Notes: generated by a model from the sequence alone, not told the origin. Shown: positions 1 to 9,046, counted from the stretch's first letter. The stretch is 64,000 bases of DNA from PALSA-505 sp035308365 (GCA_035308365.1 DATGGU010000079.1:1-64000), one strand, 5' to 3'. Numbers and translations are program-made.

Positions 1-97
1 CCAGACCCCCCGCCCCGGAACCACCCCCCAAGGGGGTCGAATCGGGTTTTGTCCGCCACCGGAGGGTGTCGATCCGGGTTTCGACCGCCTTGGTGGG

Positions 98-535
98 GTG
101 TTGGCGATTGGCTGGCTTGCGGCGCCTGGAAGGCAGGCGGACACTGGGTTTGTGCCTGTGTTCCTGCTCTGCGTCGCGTGCCTGCTGCCGACGGCAGCCA
201 TGTTCGCGATGATCTGGGCCTGGAAGGGCACTCGCTGGCTGGCCGAGCGGAGCCGACGGATTCCGGAGCCGGTGCCGATCGAGCGGATCGGCGCGGACCT
301 GCGCAGGCTGCGCGCGGAACTCGAAGCGGTCGAGACGCGGACGGACATGCCGGCCAAGGGGCTGAGGTTGCGGGCGCTGCGGGGGGCTTATCTGGACGCG
401 CTGGTGACCGCCTGCCAGCGGCTGGATGTCAGCCCGCCGCCGTCCGGGGAGCATGTCCCGCAGGCCGAGATCTACCGGGTGGAGGTGGCGCTGCGGCGGC
501 GTGGCCTGGAGGTCAGGGAGACGGCCGCCCGCTGA
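98..535 (+). CDS. small membrane-anchored hypothetical protein
   Basis: Unrecognised 145-residue protein. Residues about 18-42 form one strong hydrophobic segment (FVPVFLLCVACLLP and onward), followed by a basic region (ERSRRIPEPV) and a Leu/Arg/Glu-rich helical part (about 60-90) that could be a short coiled coil. This suggests a single-pass inner-membrane protein with its C-terminus in the cytoplasm. The GTG start at 98 is the first that includes the whole membrane segment; no clear ribosome site precedes it. It lies 21 bases before the phosphoesterase gene and reads the same way, so the two may be co-transcribed. Function unknown. Confidence 0.6.
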   Translation: MLAIGWLAAPGRQADTGFVPVFLLCVACLLPTAAMFAMIWAWKGTRWLAERSRRIPEPVPIERIGADLRRLRAELEAVETRTDMPAKGLRLRALRGAYLDALVTACQRLDVSPPPSGEHVPQAEIYRVEVALRRRGLEVRETAAR

Positions 536-556
536 CCCCGGCGTACCATCGGGGGT

Positions 557-1249
557 GTGGTCCGGGTGCTGGCCGTTTCAGACGTTACCGAGGACATCCT
601 GTGGGCCGATGCGCATCTGGCCCGGGGGGCGGAGCTGATCGTGGGATGTGGTGACCTGCCGTTCGAGTATCTCGGCCGGCTGATGAACGTGCTGGATGCG
701 CCGCTGGTCTTCGTGCCGGGGAACCACGATCCGGATCTGTCCGGGTACCGGACCTCGCGGGCGGGGCTGATCCTGCGGGCCGGGATGCCGGTGCGGCAGC
801 CCTGGCCGGACGGGGCGATCTGCGCGGACGGGGCGATCGTGACGGTGGCCGGGCTGACGGTGGCGGGTCTGGGTGGGTGCCGGCGCTATGGCGAGGGACC
901 CAACCAGTACAGCGACCGGCAGTTCGCGTGGCGGGCGTGGCGGCTGGCCGCCAAGGCGATGGTGCGCCGTCAGCGGGTGGACGTGCTGCTGACCCACGCG
1001 CCACCGCGTGGCGTCGGGGATGGAGATGACCCGCCGCACTGGGGACTCACCGCGCTGCATGGGCTGGCCAGGCGGCTGCGGCCCGCCGTGCTGCTGCACG
1101 GGCACGTGGATCCGGGCGCGCTGGGTGGCCGGGAGCACCGGATGGGAGATGTGGTCGTGCGCAACGTCACCGGGTGGCAACTGCTGACCGTCGATCCGGT
1201 GACCGGGGCGGTGGGCGACTGGCTGGGTGGCCACAGCCATGCCCGCTGA
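557..1249 (+). CDS. metallophosphoesterase family protein
   Basis: Calcineurin-like phosphoesterase, 230 residues, expected to hydrolyse a phosphomono- or diester with a two-metal centre. The metal-binding motifs appear in the usual order: a degenerate first block (AVSDVTEDI near residue 7, where most family members have DxH), GDLP (about 32), GNHDP (about 55), a THAPPRG block (about 144) and HGHVD (about 180). The first motif lacks the canonical His, so metal site 1 may be altered. There is no signal peptide, so it should be cytoplasmic. Its 3' end overlaps the next gene. The substrate cannot be read from the sequence. Confidence 0.85.
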   Translation: MVRVLAVSDVTEDILWADAHLARGAELIVGCGDLPFEYLGRLMNVLDAPLVFVPGNHDPDLSGYRTSRAGLILRAGMPVRQPWPDGAICADGAIVTVAGLTVAGLGGCRRYGEGPNQYSDRQFAWRAWRLAAKAMVRRQRVDVLLTHAPPRGVGDGDDPPHWGLTALHGLARRLRPAVLLHGHVDPGALGGREHRMGDVVVRNVTGWQLLTVDPVTGAVGDWLGGHSHAR

Positions 1250-2096
1250 CACCGGGTTCCCCCGGGCCGACGTGGAGAACGACTTTCTGCGTGCCCGCCG
1301 GCGGCAGGTGCTGGCCCGGCTGGTGCAGCGGCTGCGGCGCGAGCCGGACGACGTCAACCTGATCCTCCCGTTCGAGGAGGTGGTCGCCGCGCTGGGCCGG
1401 GCCGGCGAGCGGTCGCTGGGGCTGCAGACCATCCGGCTGGACTCGATCGTGGGCACGGTGGATTCCACCCGCGACTTCGACCGGCATTTCCGGCCCACCT
1501 CCAGCCGGGTCCGGGAGCGGTGGGAGCGGCTGGCGCTGGCCCAGCGCCGCGGCGAGCCGATCCCGCCCATCGACGTGTTCCGGGTGGGCGACCTGCACTT
1601 CGTCTCCGACGGGCATCACCGGGTGTCGATCGCCATGGCCACCGGGCAGAAAGTGATCGACGCCTACGTGACCGAGGTGCTGACGAAGCTGCCGGCCCGG
1701 GGCATCCGGCGCCGTGGCGACCTGCTGTTCAAGAGCTACGAGCTGATGTTCCGCTCCCGGGTGCCGCTGTCCGCCCAGGCCTACAGCAAGATCACGTTCA
1801 GCGACCCCTGGTCCTACGCGGAGCTGGGCGAGGCCGTCGAAGCCTGGGGGTTCCGGCTGAGCCAGCACGAGCACACGTTCATGGAACGGGCCGAGGTCGC
1901 CAGGCGCTGGTTCACCGACGAGTACGTGCCGGTCGTGCGTATGCTGCGGGCCGCCGACCTGATCGGCTCGGCCACCGACGCCGACGCCTACCTGGGCATC
2001 GCCAGGGAGCGCTACCGGCTGATGCGCACGCACGAGTGGAACGACGAGGTCATCGACGAACTGCGGCGGCGGCCATCTCGCCGGTCCGCCAGGTAA
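1239..2096 (+). CDS. ParB-like nuclease-domain protein
   Basis: About 285 residues. The middle carries the ParB/sulfiredoxin-type signature: a PPIDVFRVGD strand followed by VSDGHHRVSIAM (near residue 120), where the DGHHR block resembles the nucleotide-binding loop of ParB N-terminal domains. No helix-turn-helix of a true ParB is evident, and there is no parA or parS nearby, so it is probably a stand-alone ParB-like protein, not the chromosome partition factor. An ATG at 1239 overlaps the phosphoesterase stop by 11 bases; a GTG at 1227 is an alternative start. It ends at a perfect hairpin terminator. Confidence 0.65.
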   Translation: MPADTGFPRADVENDFLRARRRQVLARLVQRLRREPDDVNLILPFEEVVAALGRAGERSLGLQTIRLDSIVGTVDSTRDFDRHFRPTSSRVRERWERLALAQRRGEPIPPIDVFRVGDLHFVSDGHHRVSIAMATGQKVIDAYVTEVLTKLPARGIRRRGDLLFKSYELMFRSRVPLSAQAYSKITFSDPWSYAELGEAVEAWGFRLSQHEHTFMERAEVARRWFTDEYVPVVRMLRAADLIGSATDADAYLGIARERYRLMRTHEWNDEVIDELRRRPSRRSAR

Positions 2097-2101
2097 CCAG
2101 C

Positions 2102-2136
2102 CGGCCGGGCCGCTGGGGGTCCCAGCGGCCCGGCCG
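2102..2136. terminator. bidirectional hairpin terminator
   Basis: A perfect 16-bp inverted repeat with a 3-base loop (CGGCCGGGCCGCTGGG, loop ggt, then its complement) sits between two convergent genes, the ParB-like gene on plus and sugC on minus. The position, symmetry and very stable GC stem fit a shared terminator; no T-run follows, which is usual in high-GC actinobacteria. Confidence 0.85.
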
Positions 2137-2148
2137 TTGGCGTTGCCG

Positions 2149-3435
2149 TCAGAGCGTGTCGGTCTCGGCCGCGGTGGTCTGCCCGGGCGCCGGGGCGGCG
2201 GGCTCCTGGGTGGCGGTGCCGTCGGTCAGGGTGGCCGTGGAACCGGGGGTGTTGTCACCGAGGGTGAGGTTCAGGCCGGTGCTGGGGTCGAACATGTGCA
2301 CCGCGCGCACATCGGCCCAGAGCTGGGCGGTCTCTCCCTCGGTGATCCGGGTGGCCGGGTCGATCCTGGCCACCACGGTCTCGGTGGTCGCCCCGGTGTC
2401 GGCCCGGCCGGAGTCCCTGGCCAGCTCCTCGAGTTCGGCCACGTTCACCGCCTGGCCCAGGTCCTGGCTGAAGTAGACGTACTTCTCCGCGCCCAGGGAC
2501 TCGATGACGTCGATGGTGGCCTGGAAGGTGATCCCGTGCGGCCGGGTCTCGGCGGACACCATGGAGGCGTCCTCGAAGCTCTCCGGCCGGATGCCCACGA
2601 TGATCTCGCGGCCCACGTTGGACCGCTCCAGGGCCTGGCGGACCGCGCCGGACACCGGGATGTGCCCGATGGAGGTGCGCAGGCCCTCGGATTCGATCGT
2701 GCCGGCCATGAAGTTCATCGCCGGCGAGCCGATGAAGCCGGCCACGAACAGGTTGACCGGCCGGTCGTAGAGTTCCTGCGGCGAGGCCACCTGCTGCAGC
2801 ACGCCGGTCCGCATGACCGCGACCCGGTCGCCGAGGGTCATCGCCTCGGTCTGGTCGTGGGTCACGTAGACCATCGTGGTGCCCAGCCTGCGCTGGATCC
2901 TGGACACCTCGGTGCGCATCTGCACGCGGAGCTTGGCGTCCAGGTTGGACAGCGGCTCGTCCATGAGGAACGCGGCCGGGTCGCGGACGATCGCCCGGCC
3001 CATGGCCACCCGCTGCCGCTGGCCACCGGACAGGTTGGCCGGCTTGCGGTCCAGGTGCTGGGTCAGGTCCAGGATCCGGGCCGCCTCGCTGACCTTCTCG
3101 TCGATGACGTTCTTGGGCGTCTTGGCCAGCTTCAGCGCGAAGCCCATGTTCTCCCGCACGGTCATGTGCGGGTACAGGGCATAGCTCTGGAAGACCATGG
3201 CGATGTCGCGGTCCTTGGGCGCCTTGTCGTTGACGACCTTGCCGCCGATCCGCAGCTCGCCCTCGGTGATGTCTTCCAGGCCCGCGATCATGTTGAGCGT
3301 CGTCGACTTGCCGCAGCCGGACGGCCCGACGAGGATCACGAACTCCCCGTCCGCGATCTCCAGGTTGACGTCGTTGACGGCTAGCGCACCATCGGGGAAG
3401 CGCTTGGTGATGTGGTTCAGGACGATCTCAGCCAC
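2149..3435 (-). CDS. sugC: trehalose-type ABC importer ATPase (SugC-like)
   Basis: ATP-hydrolysing subunit of a CUT1 sugar importer, 428 residues. Walker A GPSGCGKST (about 37-45), signature LSGGQRQRVAMGRA, Walker B FLMDEPLSNLD and the H-loop YVTHDQTEA are intact. The C-terminal half has the regulatory TOBE/OB region typical of MalK, UgpC and SugC (for example GIRPES), then about 30 disordered Ala/Thr/Pro residues. The N-terminus and the block KAPKDRDIAMVFQSYALYPH resemble mycobacterial SugC. It is the last gene of the lpqY-sugA-sugB-sugC operon and ends at the shared hairpin. Trehalose as substrate is inferred from the operon and the binding protein, not proven. Confidence 0.85.
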   Translation of the reverse strand: MAEIVLNHITKRFPDGALAVNDVNLEIADGEFVILVGPSGCGKSTTLNMIAGLEDITEGELRIGGKVVNDKAPKDRDIAMVFQSYALYPHMTVRENMGFALKLAKTPKNVIDEKVSEAARILDLTQHLDRKPANLSGGQRQRVAMGRAIVRDPAAFLMDEPLSNLDAKLRVQMRTEVSRIQRRLGTTMVYVTHDQTEAMTLGDRVAVMRTGVLQQVASPQELYDRPVNLFVAGFIGSPAMNFMAGTIESEGLRTSIGHIPVSGAVRQALERSNVGREIIVGIRPESFEDASMVSAETRPHGITFQATIDVIESLGAEKYVYFSQDLGQAVNVAELEELARDSGRADTGATTETVVARIDPATRITEGETAQLWADVRAVHMFDPSTGLNLTLGDNTPGSTATLTDGTATQEPAAPAPGQTTAAETDTL

Positions 3436-3454
3436 TGGTCTCTCCTTCGGTCCG

Positions 3455-4294
3455 CTAGCCCTTGACCGCGCCGGCTGTCAGCCCCGCGACGATCCGGCGC
3501 TGGAAGAACAACACGAAGATGATGATGGGAATGGTGATGACCACCGCTGCCGCGGAGATCGACCCGGTCGGCACGGCGAACTGAGAGTTCCCGGTGAAGA
3601 ACGCCATGGCGGCCGGCGCGGTGCGGGCGGCGGTCGTCGCGGTCAGCGTGATCGCGAGCAGGAACTCGTTCCAGCAGAACAGGAAGACCAGGATCGCAGT
3701 GGTGACCATGCCCGGCGCGGCCAGCGGGGCGATGACCCGCAGGAACGCCTGAGCCGGGGTGGCCCCGTCCACCTTGGCCGCCTTCTCCAGCTCCCACGGG
3801 ATCTCACGGAAGAATGCGGACAGCGTGTAGATGCCGAGCGGCAGGCCGGTGGCCACATAGGGGATGATCAGCCCAGGCCAGGTGTTGAACAGGCCGAGGG
3901 CCCGCTCGATGTTGAACAGCGGGGTGGCCAGCGCGATCGGCGGGAACATCGCGATCAGCAGCGACACCCCGATCAGCACCTGCTTGCCCGGGAAGTTCAG
4001 CCGGGCCACCGCGTACGCCGCCATCGAAGCCAGGACAACCGCGATCAACGTGGCGATCAGGCCGATGCCGATCGAGTTCAGCAGCGGGCGGATGAACGTG
4101 GACGTGGTCAAGATGCCCGAGTAGTTGCCCCACGTCCAGTGCGTCGGGAAGAAGGTCGGGTCGGTGATTGAGGCTGGCGTCTTGAAGGACAGGGAAAGGA
4201 TCCACACGACCGGGATCAGCGCAAGCACGATCGCGACGATGTTCGCGATGGTCCAGCCGGAGCGCTGCCGTGCCGTGGCTGCCGTGGCTGCCAT
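3455..4294 (-). CDS. sugB: sugar ABC importer permease (SugB-like)
   Basis: MalG-type permease of 279 residues with about six membrane helices, the first at about 15-35 (NIVAIVLALIPVVWILSLS). The cytoplasmic EAA loop that contacts the ATPase is visible near residue 170 (EKAAKVDGATPAQAFLRVIA), followed by the usual PLAAPG. It lies between the other permease and the ATPase with a 19-base gap to sugC and 34 bases to sugA, all on the minus strand. The residue just before the stop is Gly in AGAVKG, a normal MalG-like terminus. It would form the translocation pore with SugA. Confidence 0.85.
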   Translation of the reverse strand: MAATAATARQRSGWTIANIVAIVLALIPVVWILSLSFKTPASITDPTFFPTHWTWGNYSGILTTSTFIRPLLNSIGIGLIATLIAVVLASMAAYAVARLNFPGKQVLIGVSLLIAMFPPIALATPLFNIERALGLFNTWPGLIIPYVATGLPLGIYTLSAFFREIPWELEKAAKVDGATPAQAFLRVIAPLAAPGMVTTAILVFLFCWNEFLLAITLTATTAARTAPAAMAFFTGNSQFAVPTGSISAAAVVITIPIIIFVLFFQRRIVAGLTAGAVKG

Positions 4295-4328
4295 CAGCGT
4301 CGCACCTCCATTACTCGTGTGCCGGCCC

Positions 4329-5270
4329 TCATCGCCCGAGGTCCGTTCCTGGAGCGGCAGTCCCGAAGCCCTTGATGAAGACGACCGCGATGATCGCCAC
4401 GCAGATCAGGATCAGGACCGAAAGAGCCGAGCCAAGGCCCAGGTTCAGCGCGGTGAACAGGTTGTCATAGGTGAGGATCGACACCGAACCGGTGCCGTTG
4501 TTGCCCGAGGTGAGGATGAAGATGTTATCGAAGATCCGGAACGCGTCGAGCGTCCGGAACAGCAGCGCCACCAGGATGGCGGGCTTCATCAGCGGCAGCA
4601 TCACCCGGACGAACCGCTGCCAGGCGGTCGCCCCGTCGACCTTGGCCGCCTTGAGCAGGTCCTCGGGCACGAGCGACAGCCCGGCCATCATCAGCAGCGC
4701 CATGAACGGCGTGGTCTTCCAGATCTCGGCCAGGATGATGACGCCGATCGCCTGCCACTGTGAGGTAAGCGGCGCGGCGTTGCCGAACGCCGCGGACAGA
4801 TATCCGGTGCTCGGTGTCCAGGCGTACAGCCAGCTGAACGCGGCGGCCACGGTGACGATCCCGTACGGGATCAAGACCGTGGTGCGGACCGTGCCCCGGC
4901 CCCAGATCGTCCGGTACATCAGCAGCGCCAGCAGCATGCCGAGCACGAACTCGATGGCCACGGATATCGCCGTGATGACGGCGGTCACCCACAGCGCGCG
5001 CCACCAGAACGGGGAGTTCAGAATGGCCCCGTAGTTGCTGAGCCCGACGAACTTGGTGAGCTGCGGGGCGGACATGACATACCGCTCGAGCGACAGGAAG
5101 ATGGCGTAGCCGATCGGGTAGGCGGTCACCGCGATCATGACGATGACCGCGGGCGCGCACAGGAGCCAGCCCAGCCTGCGTTCCGCGCGCGCACCTTCGG
5201 ACGACCTGGCCCGGCGCCGGTCTTTGGCCGCGAGCTCCTGGGTGGTAACCGGGGGGGTGGTGGTAGTCAT
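4329..5270 (-). CDS. sugA: sugar ABC importer permease (SugA-like)
   Basis: MalF-type permease of 313 residues. After a basic cytoplasmic N-terminus (AAKDRRRARSSEGARAERR) come about six membrane segments, the first at about 35-55 (LLCAPAVIVMIAVTAYPIGY). The EAA coupling motif is near residue 205 (LKAAKVDGATAWQRFVRVML). Its length and the N-terminal basic stretch fit SugA rather than the shorter SugB type. It starts 32 bases after the lipoprotein gene ends. A poly-Thr/Pro start (MTTTTPPVTT) precedes the conserved part. Function is inferred from family and operon. Confidence 0.85.
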   Translation of the reverse strand: MTTTTPPVTTQELAAKDRRRARSSEGARAERRLGWLLCAPAVIVMIAVTAYPIGYAIFLSLERYVMSAPQLTKFVGLSNYGAILNSPFWWRALWVTAVITAISVAIEFVLGMLLALLMYRTIWGRGTVRTTVLIPYGIVTVAAAFSWLYAWTPSTGYLSAAFGNAAPLTSQWQAIGVIILAEIWKTTPFMALLMMAGLSLVPEDLLKAAKVDGATAWQRFVRVMLPLMKPAILVALLFRTLDAFRIFDNIFILTSGNNGTGSVSILTYDNLFTALNLGLGSALSVLILICVAIIAVVFIKGFGTAAPGTDLGR

Positions 5271-5301
5271 GTGTCCACCTCTCTGTGCATATGCGGCTCA
5301 C

Positions 5302-6627
5302 TCACGGAGTCAGCCCCTTGCCCTGCAAGGCGTTGTTGATCTGCGTGCGCAGGTTCTGCGCGGTGCTCGCCGGGTTGATCGAGCTCGGCGGCGAGACCTG
5401 GTGCGAGATCGCCGCGGACACGACCTGGTACAGCGGGGTCTGGGGCCGTACGGACCCGTCGTTGACCTGTTGCAGGATCAGGTGCCTGAATGGGTAGGCG
5501 CTCTGCATCTGCGGGTTGTTGTACACGCTGGCCAGCGTGGGCGGCAGCCCGCCCTTGACCGCCGCGGTGAGCTGGTTCGCCGCGTTGCGCAGGCACAGCG
5601 CCGCCTGGAAGGCCAGTTGCGGGTGCGGTGAGTAGGCGCTGACCGCCAGGTCGATGCCGCCGATCGTCACCCTGGCTGGCTGCCCTGCGCTCACCCGCGG
5701 GTATGGCGCCCACTTGAACACCTTGAACAGCTTCGGGTTGTCGGCCTTCATTGACGGATAGACGTACGGATAGTTCAGCTCGAACGCCGCGGTGCCGGCC
5801 TCCATGGCCAGCCGGTTCTGGTCCTCCATCTGCACGCCCAGCGAAGGGTCGGCCGCGGGCGAGGAGGCCAGCTGCTTCATGATCGACAGCGCCTTGAGCG
5901 CGGGCGGGCCGCTCTGGGCCTGCGTCGAGGCCGGGTTCAGGATGCTGCCGCCCGCGCTGGCGACCAGGGTGTTGAACCAGACCACGACGCCCTCGTACTG
6001 GGCGCCCTGAATCTCGATGAGATGCGGCTTGCCCTGCCTGGCCAGCGCCTGCGCGTCGGCGATCATCTGGGCCCAGGTCGTGGGCGGGTGTGGCACCAGG
6101 TCGGAGCGGTACCAGAGCAGCTGGGTGTTGCTGTTGTACGGCACCGCGACCAGCTTGCCGCGCCACGTCGCGGTCTTCAGCGGCCCGGCCAGCGTGCCCG
6201 CCATGGCCTCCTGCCTGAACCGGCCGGTCCACGGCAGGATCCAGCCGGCCGTGGCGAACTCGGCCTCCCAGGTGACGTCGAGGCCGAGGATGTCCATGGA
6301 GGGGTCGTGGGCGGCCAGCCGCCGGGCCATCTGCAGCCGCTGCTGGTCGGCCGCGGACTGGAGCTTGTTATAGATGATCTTGTAGCGGCTGTTGCTGCAG
6401 TTGTTCGCCGCCTGCTGGACCGCCCCTGATGGGTCAGGGAAGTTGTAGAAGTTCACCGTCACCGGGCCGCTGCCCGAACCGCTGCTGGTGCCACAGGCGG
6501 TGAGCAACGACGAGCCCAGGGCACAGACGGCCACCCCGGTCATCAGTGTGCCCCTGGCCGGCCGGCGGAAGGTTCGCGGCTTGGCGCGCCTCGGTGAACT
6601 GGCCTGATGATCATGCATAGCGATCAT
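5302..6627 (-). CDS. lpqY: trehalose-type sugar-binding lipoprotein (LpqY-like)
   Basis: Extracellular solute-binding lipoprotein, 441 residues from the chosen start. A twin-Arg-like basic N-region, a hydrophobic stretch and a lipobox LLTAC with the acylated Cys at about residue 45 are clear. The mature part carries a block (QRLQMARRLAAHDPSMDILG and on to TAGWILPW) closely resembling LpqY of mycobacterial trehalose recycling, as does the NSNTQLLWYRSDLV block. The ATG at 6627 is chosen because GGGAGG lies 4 bases upstream; an ATG at 6618 is the alternative, and the longer reading to 6741 lacks support. First gene of a four-gene importer operon. Confidence 0.85.
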   Translation of the reverse strand: MIAMHDHQASSPRRAKPRTFRRPARGTLMTGVAVCALGSSLLTACGTSSGSGSGPVTVNFYNFPDPSGAVQQAANNCSNSRYKIIYNKLQSAADQQRLQMARRLAAHDPSMDILGLDVTWEAEFATAGWILPWTGRFRQEAMAGTLAGPLKTATWRGKLVAVPYNSNTQLLWYRSDLVPHPPTTWAQMIADAQALARQGKPHLIEIQGAQYEGVVVWFNTLVASAGGSILNPASTQAQSGPPALKALSIMKQLASSPAADPSLGVQMEDQNRLAMEAGTAAFELNYPYVYPSMKADNPKLFKVFKWAPYPRVSAGQPARVTIGGIDLAVSAYSPHPQLAFQAALCLRNAANQLTAAVKGGLPPTLASVYNNPQMQSAYPFRHLILQQVNDGSVRPQTPLYQVVSAAISHQVSPPSSINPASTAQNLRTQINNALQGKGLTP

Positions 6628-6686
6628 GATGCCTCCCACGGAGCGGTGCGTGTCCGCACCCGCATCGCTGCGCCGTTCCTGCAACC

Positions 6687-6699
6687 GTAAAGCGTTTAC
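6687..6699. promoter_or_regulatory. LacI-type operator candidate upstream of lpqY
   Basis: GTAAAGCGTTTAC, a 5-bp perfect dyad around a 3-base centre, lies 60 bases upstream of the lpqY start. An AT-richer stretch with a second small palindrome (AACGTTAACC) follows at about 6730. LacI/GalR regulators commonly bind such sites with a CG-rich centre in front of sugar importers. No lacI-family gene is in the window, so the regulator would act in trans. Confidence 0.5.
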
Positions 6700-6872
6700 C
6701 CATCTGTAACAAGGGATCAACGTAGCGGGAACGTTAACCAACGTCCACGTTCTCGAATAGCTGCGGGGCGGAGTGTCGCCAGATTTACCATGAATACGTT
6801 TGCTGCTGTTGCCGGCGGGTAATGGACTTTGCTGGACGTAGGCTGGAGAGATGTCAGCCAGCGGGATGCGTT

Positions 6873-7985
6873 ATGCGTGACATCCTCAACCCCATCGCGA
6901 AATGGTGGGACTCAGGGGAGACGTTCGGGCTTGCCACCCTCGTCCGTACCTACCGCAGCGCGCCGCGCGAGGCCGGTGCCGCGCTGGCCGTCTCGGCCGG
7001 CGGCGAGGTGATCGGCAGCATCTCCGGCGGCTGCGTCGAGGGTGCGGTGTACGAACTGGCCTGCGAGGTCATCCAGACCGGCGTACCCGTCCTGCAGACC
7101 TACGGTGTCAGCGACGACGACGCGTTCGCGGTGGGCCTGACCTGCGGTGGGATCCTCGACGTGTTCGTCGAGCGGGTGGACGCGCAGACGTTCCCCGAGC
7201 TGGGCGAGGTGGCCGCCGCGGTGAGCCGCGGCGATCCGGTCGCCGTGGCGACCGTGACCAGCGGCCCTGGCGCGGTGGGCGCACGGCGGGTCGTCTGGGG
7301 CAACGGCGGGACCGCGCCCATCCCACCGGCCAGCCTGGGTTCGGGCCGGCTGGACGCCGCCGTGGACGACGATGTGAGGGGGATGCTGGCCCAGGGGCTG
7401 ACCGGGGTACGGCGTTACGGCCCGCACGGCGAGCGCCGCGGCGACGAGCTGAGCGTGTTCGTCAACTCGTTCGCGCCGCCGCCCCGGATGCTGGTCTTCG
7501 GTGCGATCGACTTCGCCGCGGCCGTGGCCAGGGTCGGCAAGTTCCTCGGCTACCACGTGACGGTGTGCGACGCCCGCGGCCTGTTCGCCACCCCGGCCAG
7601 GTTCCCCGACGCCGACGAGGTCGTGGTCGACTGGCCACACCGGTATCTGGCCGGGATCGGCGTCGACCAGCGGACGGTCATCTGCGTGCTCACCCACGAC
7701 CCCAAGTTCGACGTGCCGCTGCTCGAGGTGGCGCTGCGCACGCCGGCCTCCTACATCGGCGCGATGGGCAGCAGGCGGACCCACACCGACCGGATGGACC
7801 GGCTGCGCGAGCGCGGGCTGACCGAGCAGGAGCTGGCCAGGCTGCGCTCACCGATCGGCCTCGACCTCGGCGCCCGTACCCCGGAGGAGACCGCCGTGTC
7901 GGTCGCGGCCGAGCTCATCCAGCTCCGCTGGGGTGGCTCCGGTGCCCCGCTCACCCAGACCGAGGGCCGTATCCACCACGGGTGA
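6873..7985 (+). CDS. XdhC/CoxI-family molybdoenzyme maturation protein
   Basis: XdhC-type protein of 370 residues. In characterised relatives it binds molybdenum cofactor, helps sulfurate it and inserts it into xanthine dehydrogenase or CO dehydrogenase. The N-terminal domain has the family block VRTYRSAPREAGAALAV and SGGCVEGAVYE, with a Cys in TCGGILDVFVE. The C-terminal Rossmann-like domain ends with YIGAMGSRRTHTDR and the usual IGLDLGARTPEETAVS block. The ATG at 6873 starts the conserved region; 17 upstream codons from 6822 look non-coding. A MocA-like gene lies 1.2 kb away, but no molybdoenzyme subunits are in the window. Confidence 0.85.
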   Translation: MRDILNPIAKWWDSGETFGLATLVRTYRSAPREAGAALAVSAGGEVIGSISGGCVEGAVYELACEVIQTGVPVLQTYGVSDDDAFAVGLTCGGILDVFVERVDAQTFPELGEVAAAVSRGDPVAVATVTSGPGAVGARRVVWGNGGTAPIPPASLGSGRLDAAVDDDVRGMLAQGLTGVRRYGPHGERRGDELSVFVNSFAPPPRMLVFGAIDFAAAVARVGKFLGYHVTVCDARGLFATPARFPDADEVVVDWPHRYLAGIGVDQRTVICVLTHDPKFDVPLLEVALRTPASYIGAMGSRRTHTDRMDRLRERGLTEQELARLRSPIGLDLGARTPEETAVSVAAELIQLRWGGSGAPLTQTEGRIHHG

Positions 7986-8230
7986 GCGTATTTACTGAGA
8001 GTCACCACGGGGCCGGAAACACGTTATCGATAATGGCTCCCATTACCGTTTTTAACGGGCGTGCCGCACCATCTTGGTGCGCAATTGTGCACCGGCGGTG
8101 AAGAGGTATGCGGCAATTGTGAATACGCCGCCCCGGGATGGGGCATATTCGGAACCCCGGTGGCCAGCTGGTCGGCCGGCCTCATATACCCGGTGTCAAG
8201 CTCGCTGGACTGGTTCGGGAATAAGTCTCA
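7986..8230. other. intergenic region between xdhC-like gene and methyltransferase gene
   Basis: 245 bases between convergent genes. It is more AT-rich than its surroundings near 8010-8120 and holds a TTATCGATAA palindrome at 8024-8033 and a loose dyad around GTGCGCAATTGTGCAC at about 8078. No gene, RNA or clean terminator could be supported. Confidence 0.5.
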
Positions 8231-9046
8231 CTACGGTTTCCTGGCCACCCCGGCGCAGGCGAGCCGCAGCACGGGGACGTCGCGGGTGCGGGGGGTGCTG
8301 ATGTTCGGGCGCCAGTCGGGCACGTGCACCAGGCCGGGCTCGACGAACTCGAGGCCGCCGAAGAAGGTGCGGATCTGGTCCATGGTCCGGAACTGGACCC
8401 GCCCCAGGCCCTTGGCCATGGATGCCTGCAGCTCCGCACCTTCGGGGTCGCCGGCGTCGAGCAGGTGGTGGATGAACACGTAGCTGCCGTGCGGCAGCCC
8501 GGCGGACAGGGTCCGGATCACCTTGCCGGGATGCTCGTCGTCCAGGACGTAGTGCAGGATGCCGCACAGCAGCAGGCCGATCGGCTCGTCCCAGTCGAGG
8601 TGGGCGCGGACCTCGGAGTTCTCCAGGATGGTGGTGGGCTCGCACAGGTTTCCGTCGACGGCGATGGTCGTCGTTTCATGCGCCAGCAGGGCCCTGGCGT
8701 GAGCCAGCACGATGGGGTCGTTGTCGACGTAGACCACCCGGGTGCCGGTGTCGTACCGGTGCGCGATCTCGTGCACGTTGTCCGCCGTGGGCAGCCCGGA
8801 GCCGATGTCGATGAGCTGCCTGATGCCGGCCTCGTGGACCAGGTAGCGGACCACCCGGCTGAGCAGCTCACGCTGCGCCTGCACTCCGGTCTGGACGGTG
8901 GGCAGGGTCGCGATGATCTGATCGCCGAGAGCCCGGTCGGCGGCGTAGTTGTCCTTGCCGCCGAGAAGGTAGTCGTACACCCGTGCGACGTTGGGCCGGG
9001 TCGGGTCGAACGCGCTCGCGGGCTCCCCGTGATCATCCACGGGCAC
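8231..9046 (-). CDS. SAM-dependent methyltransferase (PF04672 type)
   Basis: 271 residues of the actinobacterial S-adenosyl methyltransferase family defined by PF04672 (formerly DUF574). Typical blocks are RPNVARVYDYLLGGKDNY (about 17-34), LIDIGSGLPTADNVHE (motif I, SAM-binding), RVVYVDNDPIVLAHAR (motif II, acidic residue for the ribose) and GLLLCGILHYV. Family members are very abundant in actinomycetes and their substrates are mostly unknown. No signal peptide. It is monocistronic and divergent from the MocA-like gene. Confidence 0.9.
   Translation of the reverse strand: MPVDDHGEPASAFDPTRPNVARVYDYLLGGKDNYAADRALGDQIIATLPTVQTGVQAQRELLSRVVRYLVHEAGIRQLIDIGSGLPTADNVHEIAHRYDTGTRVVYVDNDPIVLAHARALLAHETTTIAVDGNLCEPTTILENSEVRAHLDWDEPIGLLLCGILHYVLDDEHPGKVIRTLSAGLPHGSYVFIHHLLDAGDPEGAELQASMAKGLGRVQFRTMDQIRTFFGGLEFVEPGLVHVPDWRPNISTPRTRDVPVLRLACAGVARKP

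Noticed and set aside
49..654. Overlapping long frame across the first two genes
   Set aside because: Low-complexity Gly/Arg/Ala product from high-GC DNA, without domains, while two other frames carry real proteins.
7986..8230. Riboswitch or small RNA in the gap after xdhC
   Set aside because: Only short palindromes were found; no conserved core or promoter-terminator pair could be supported.
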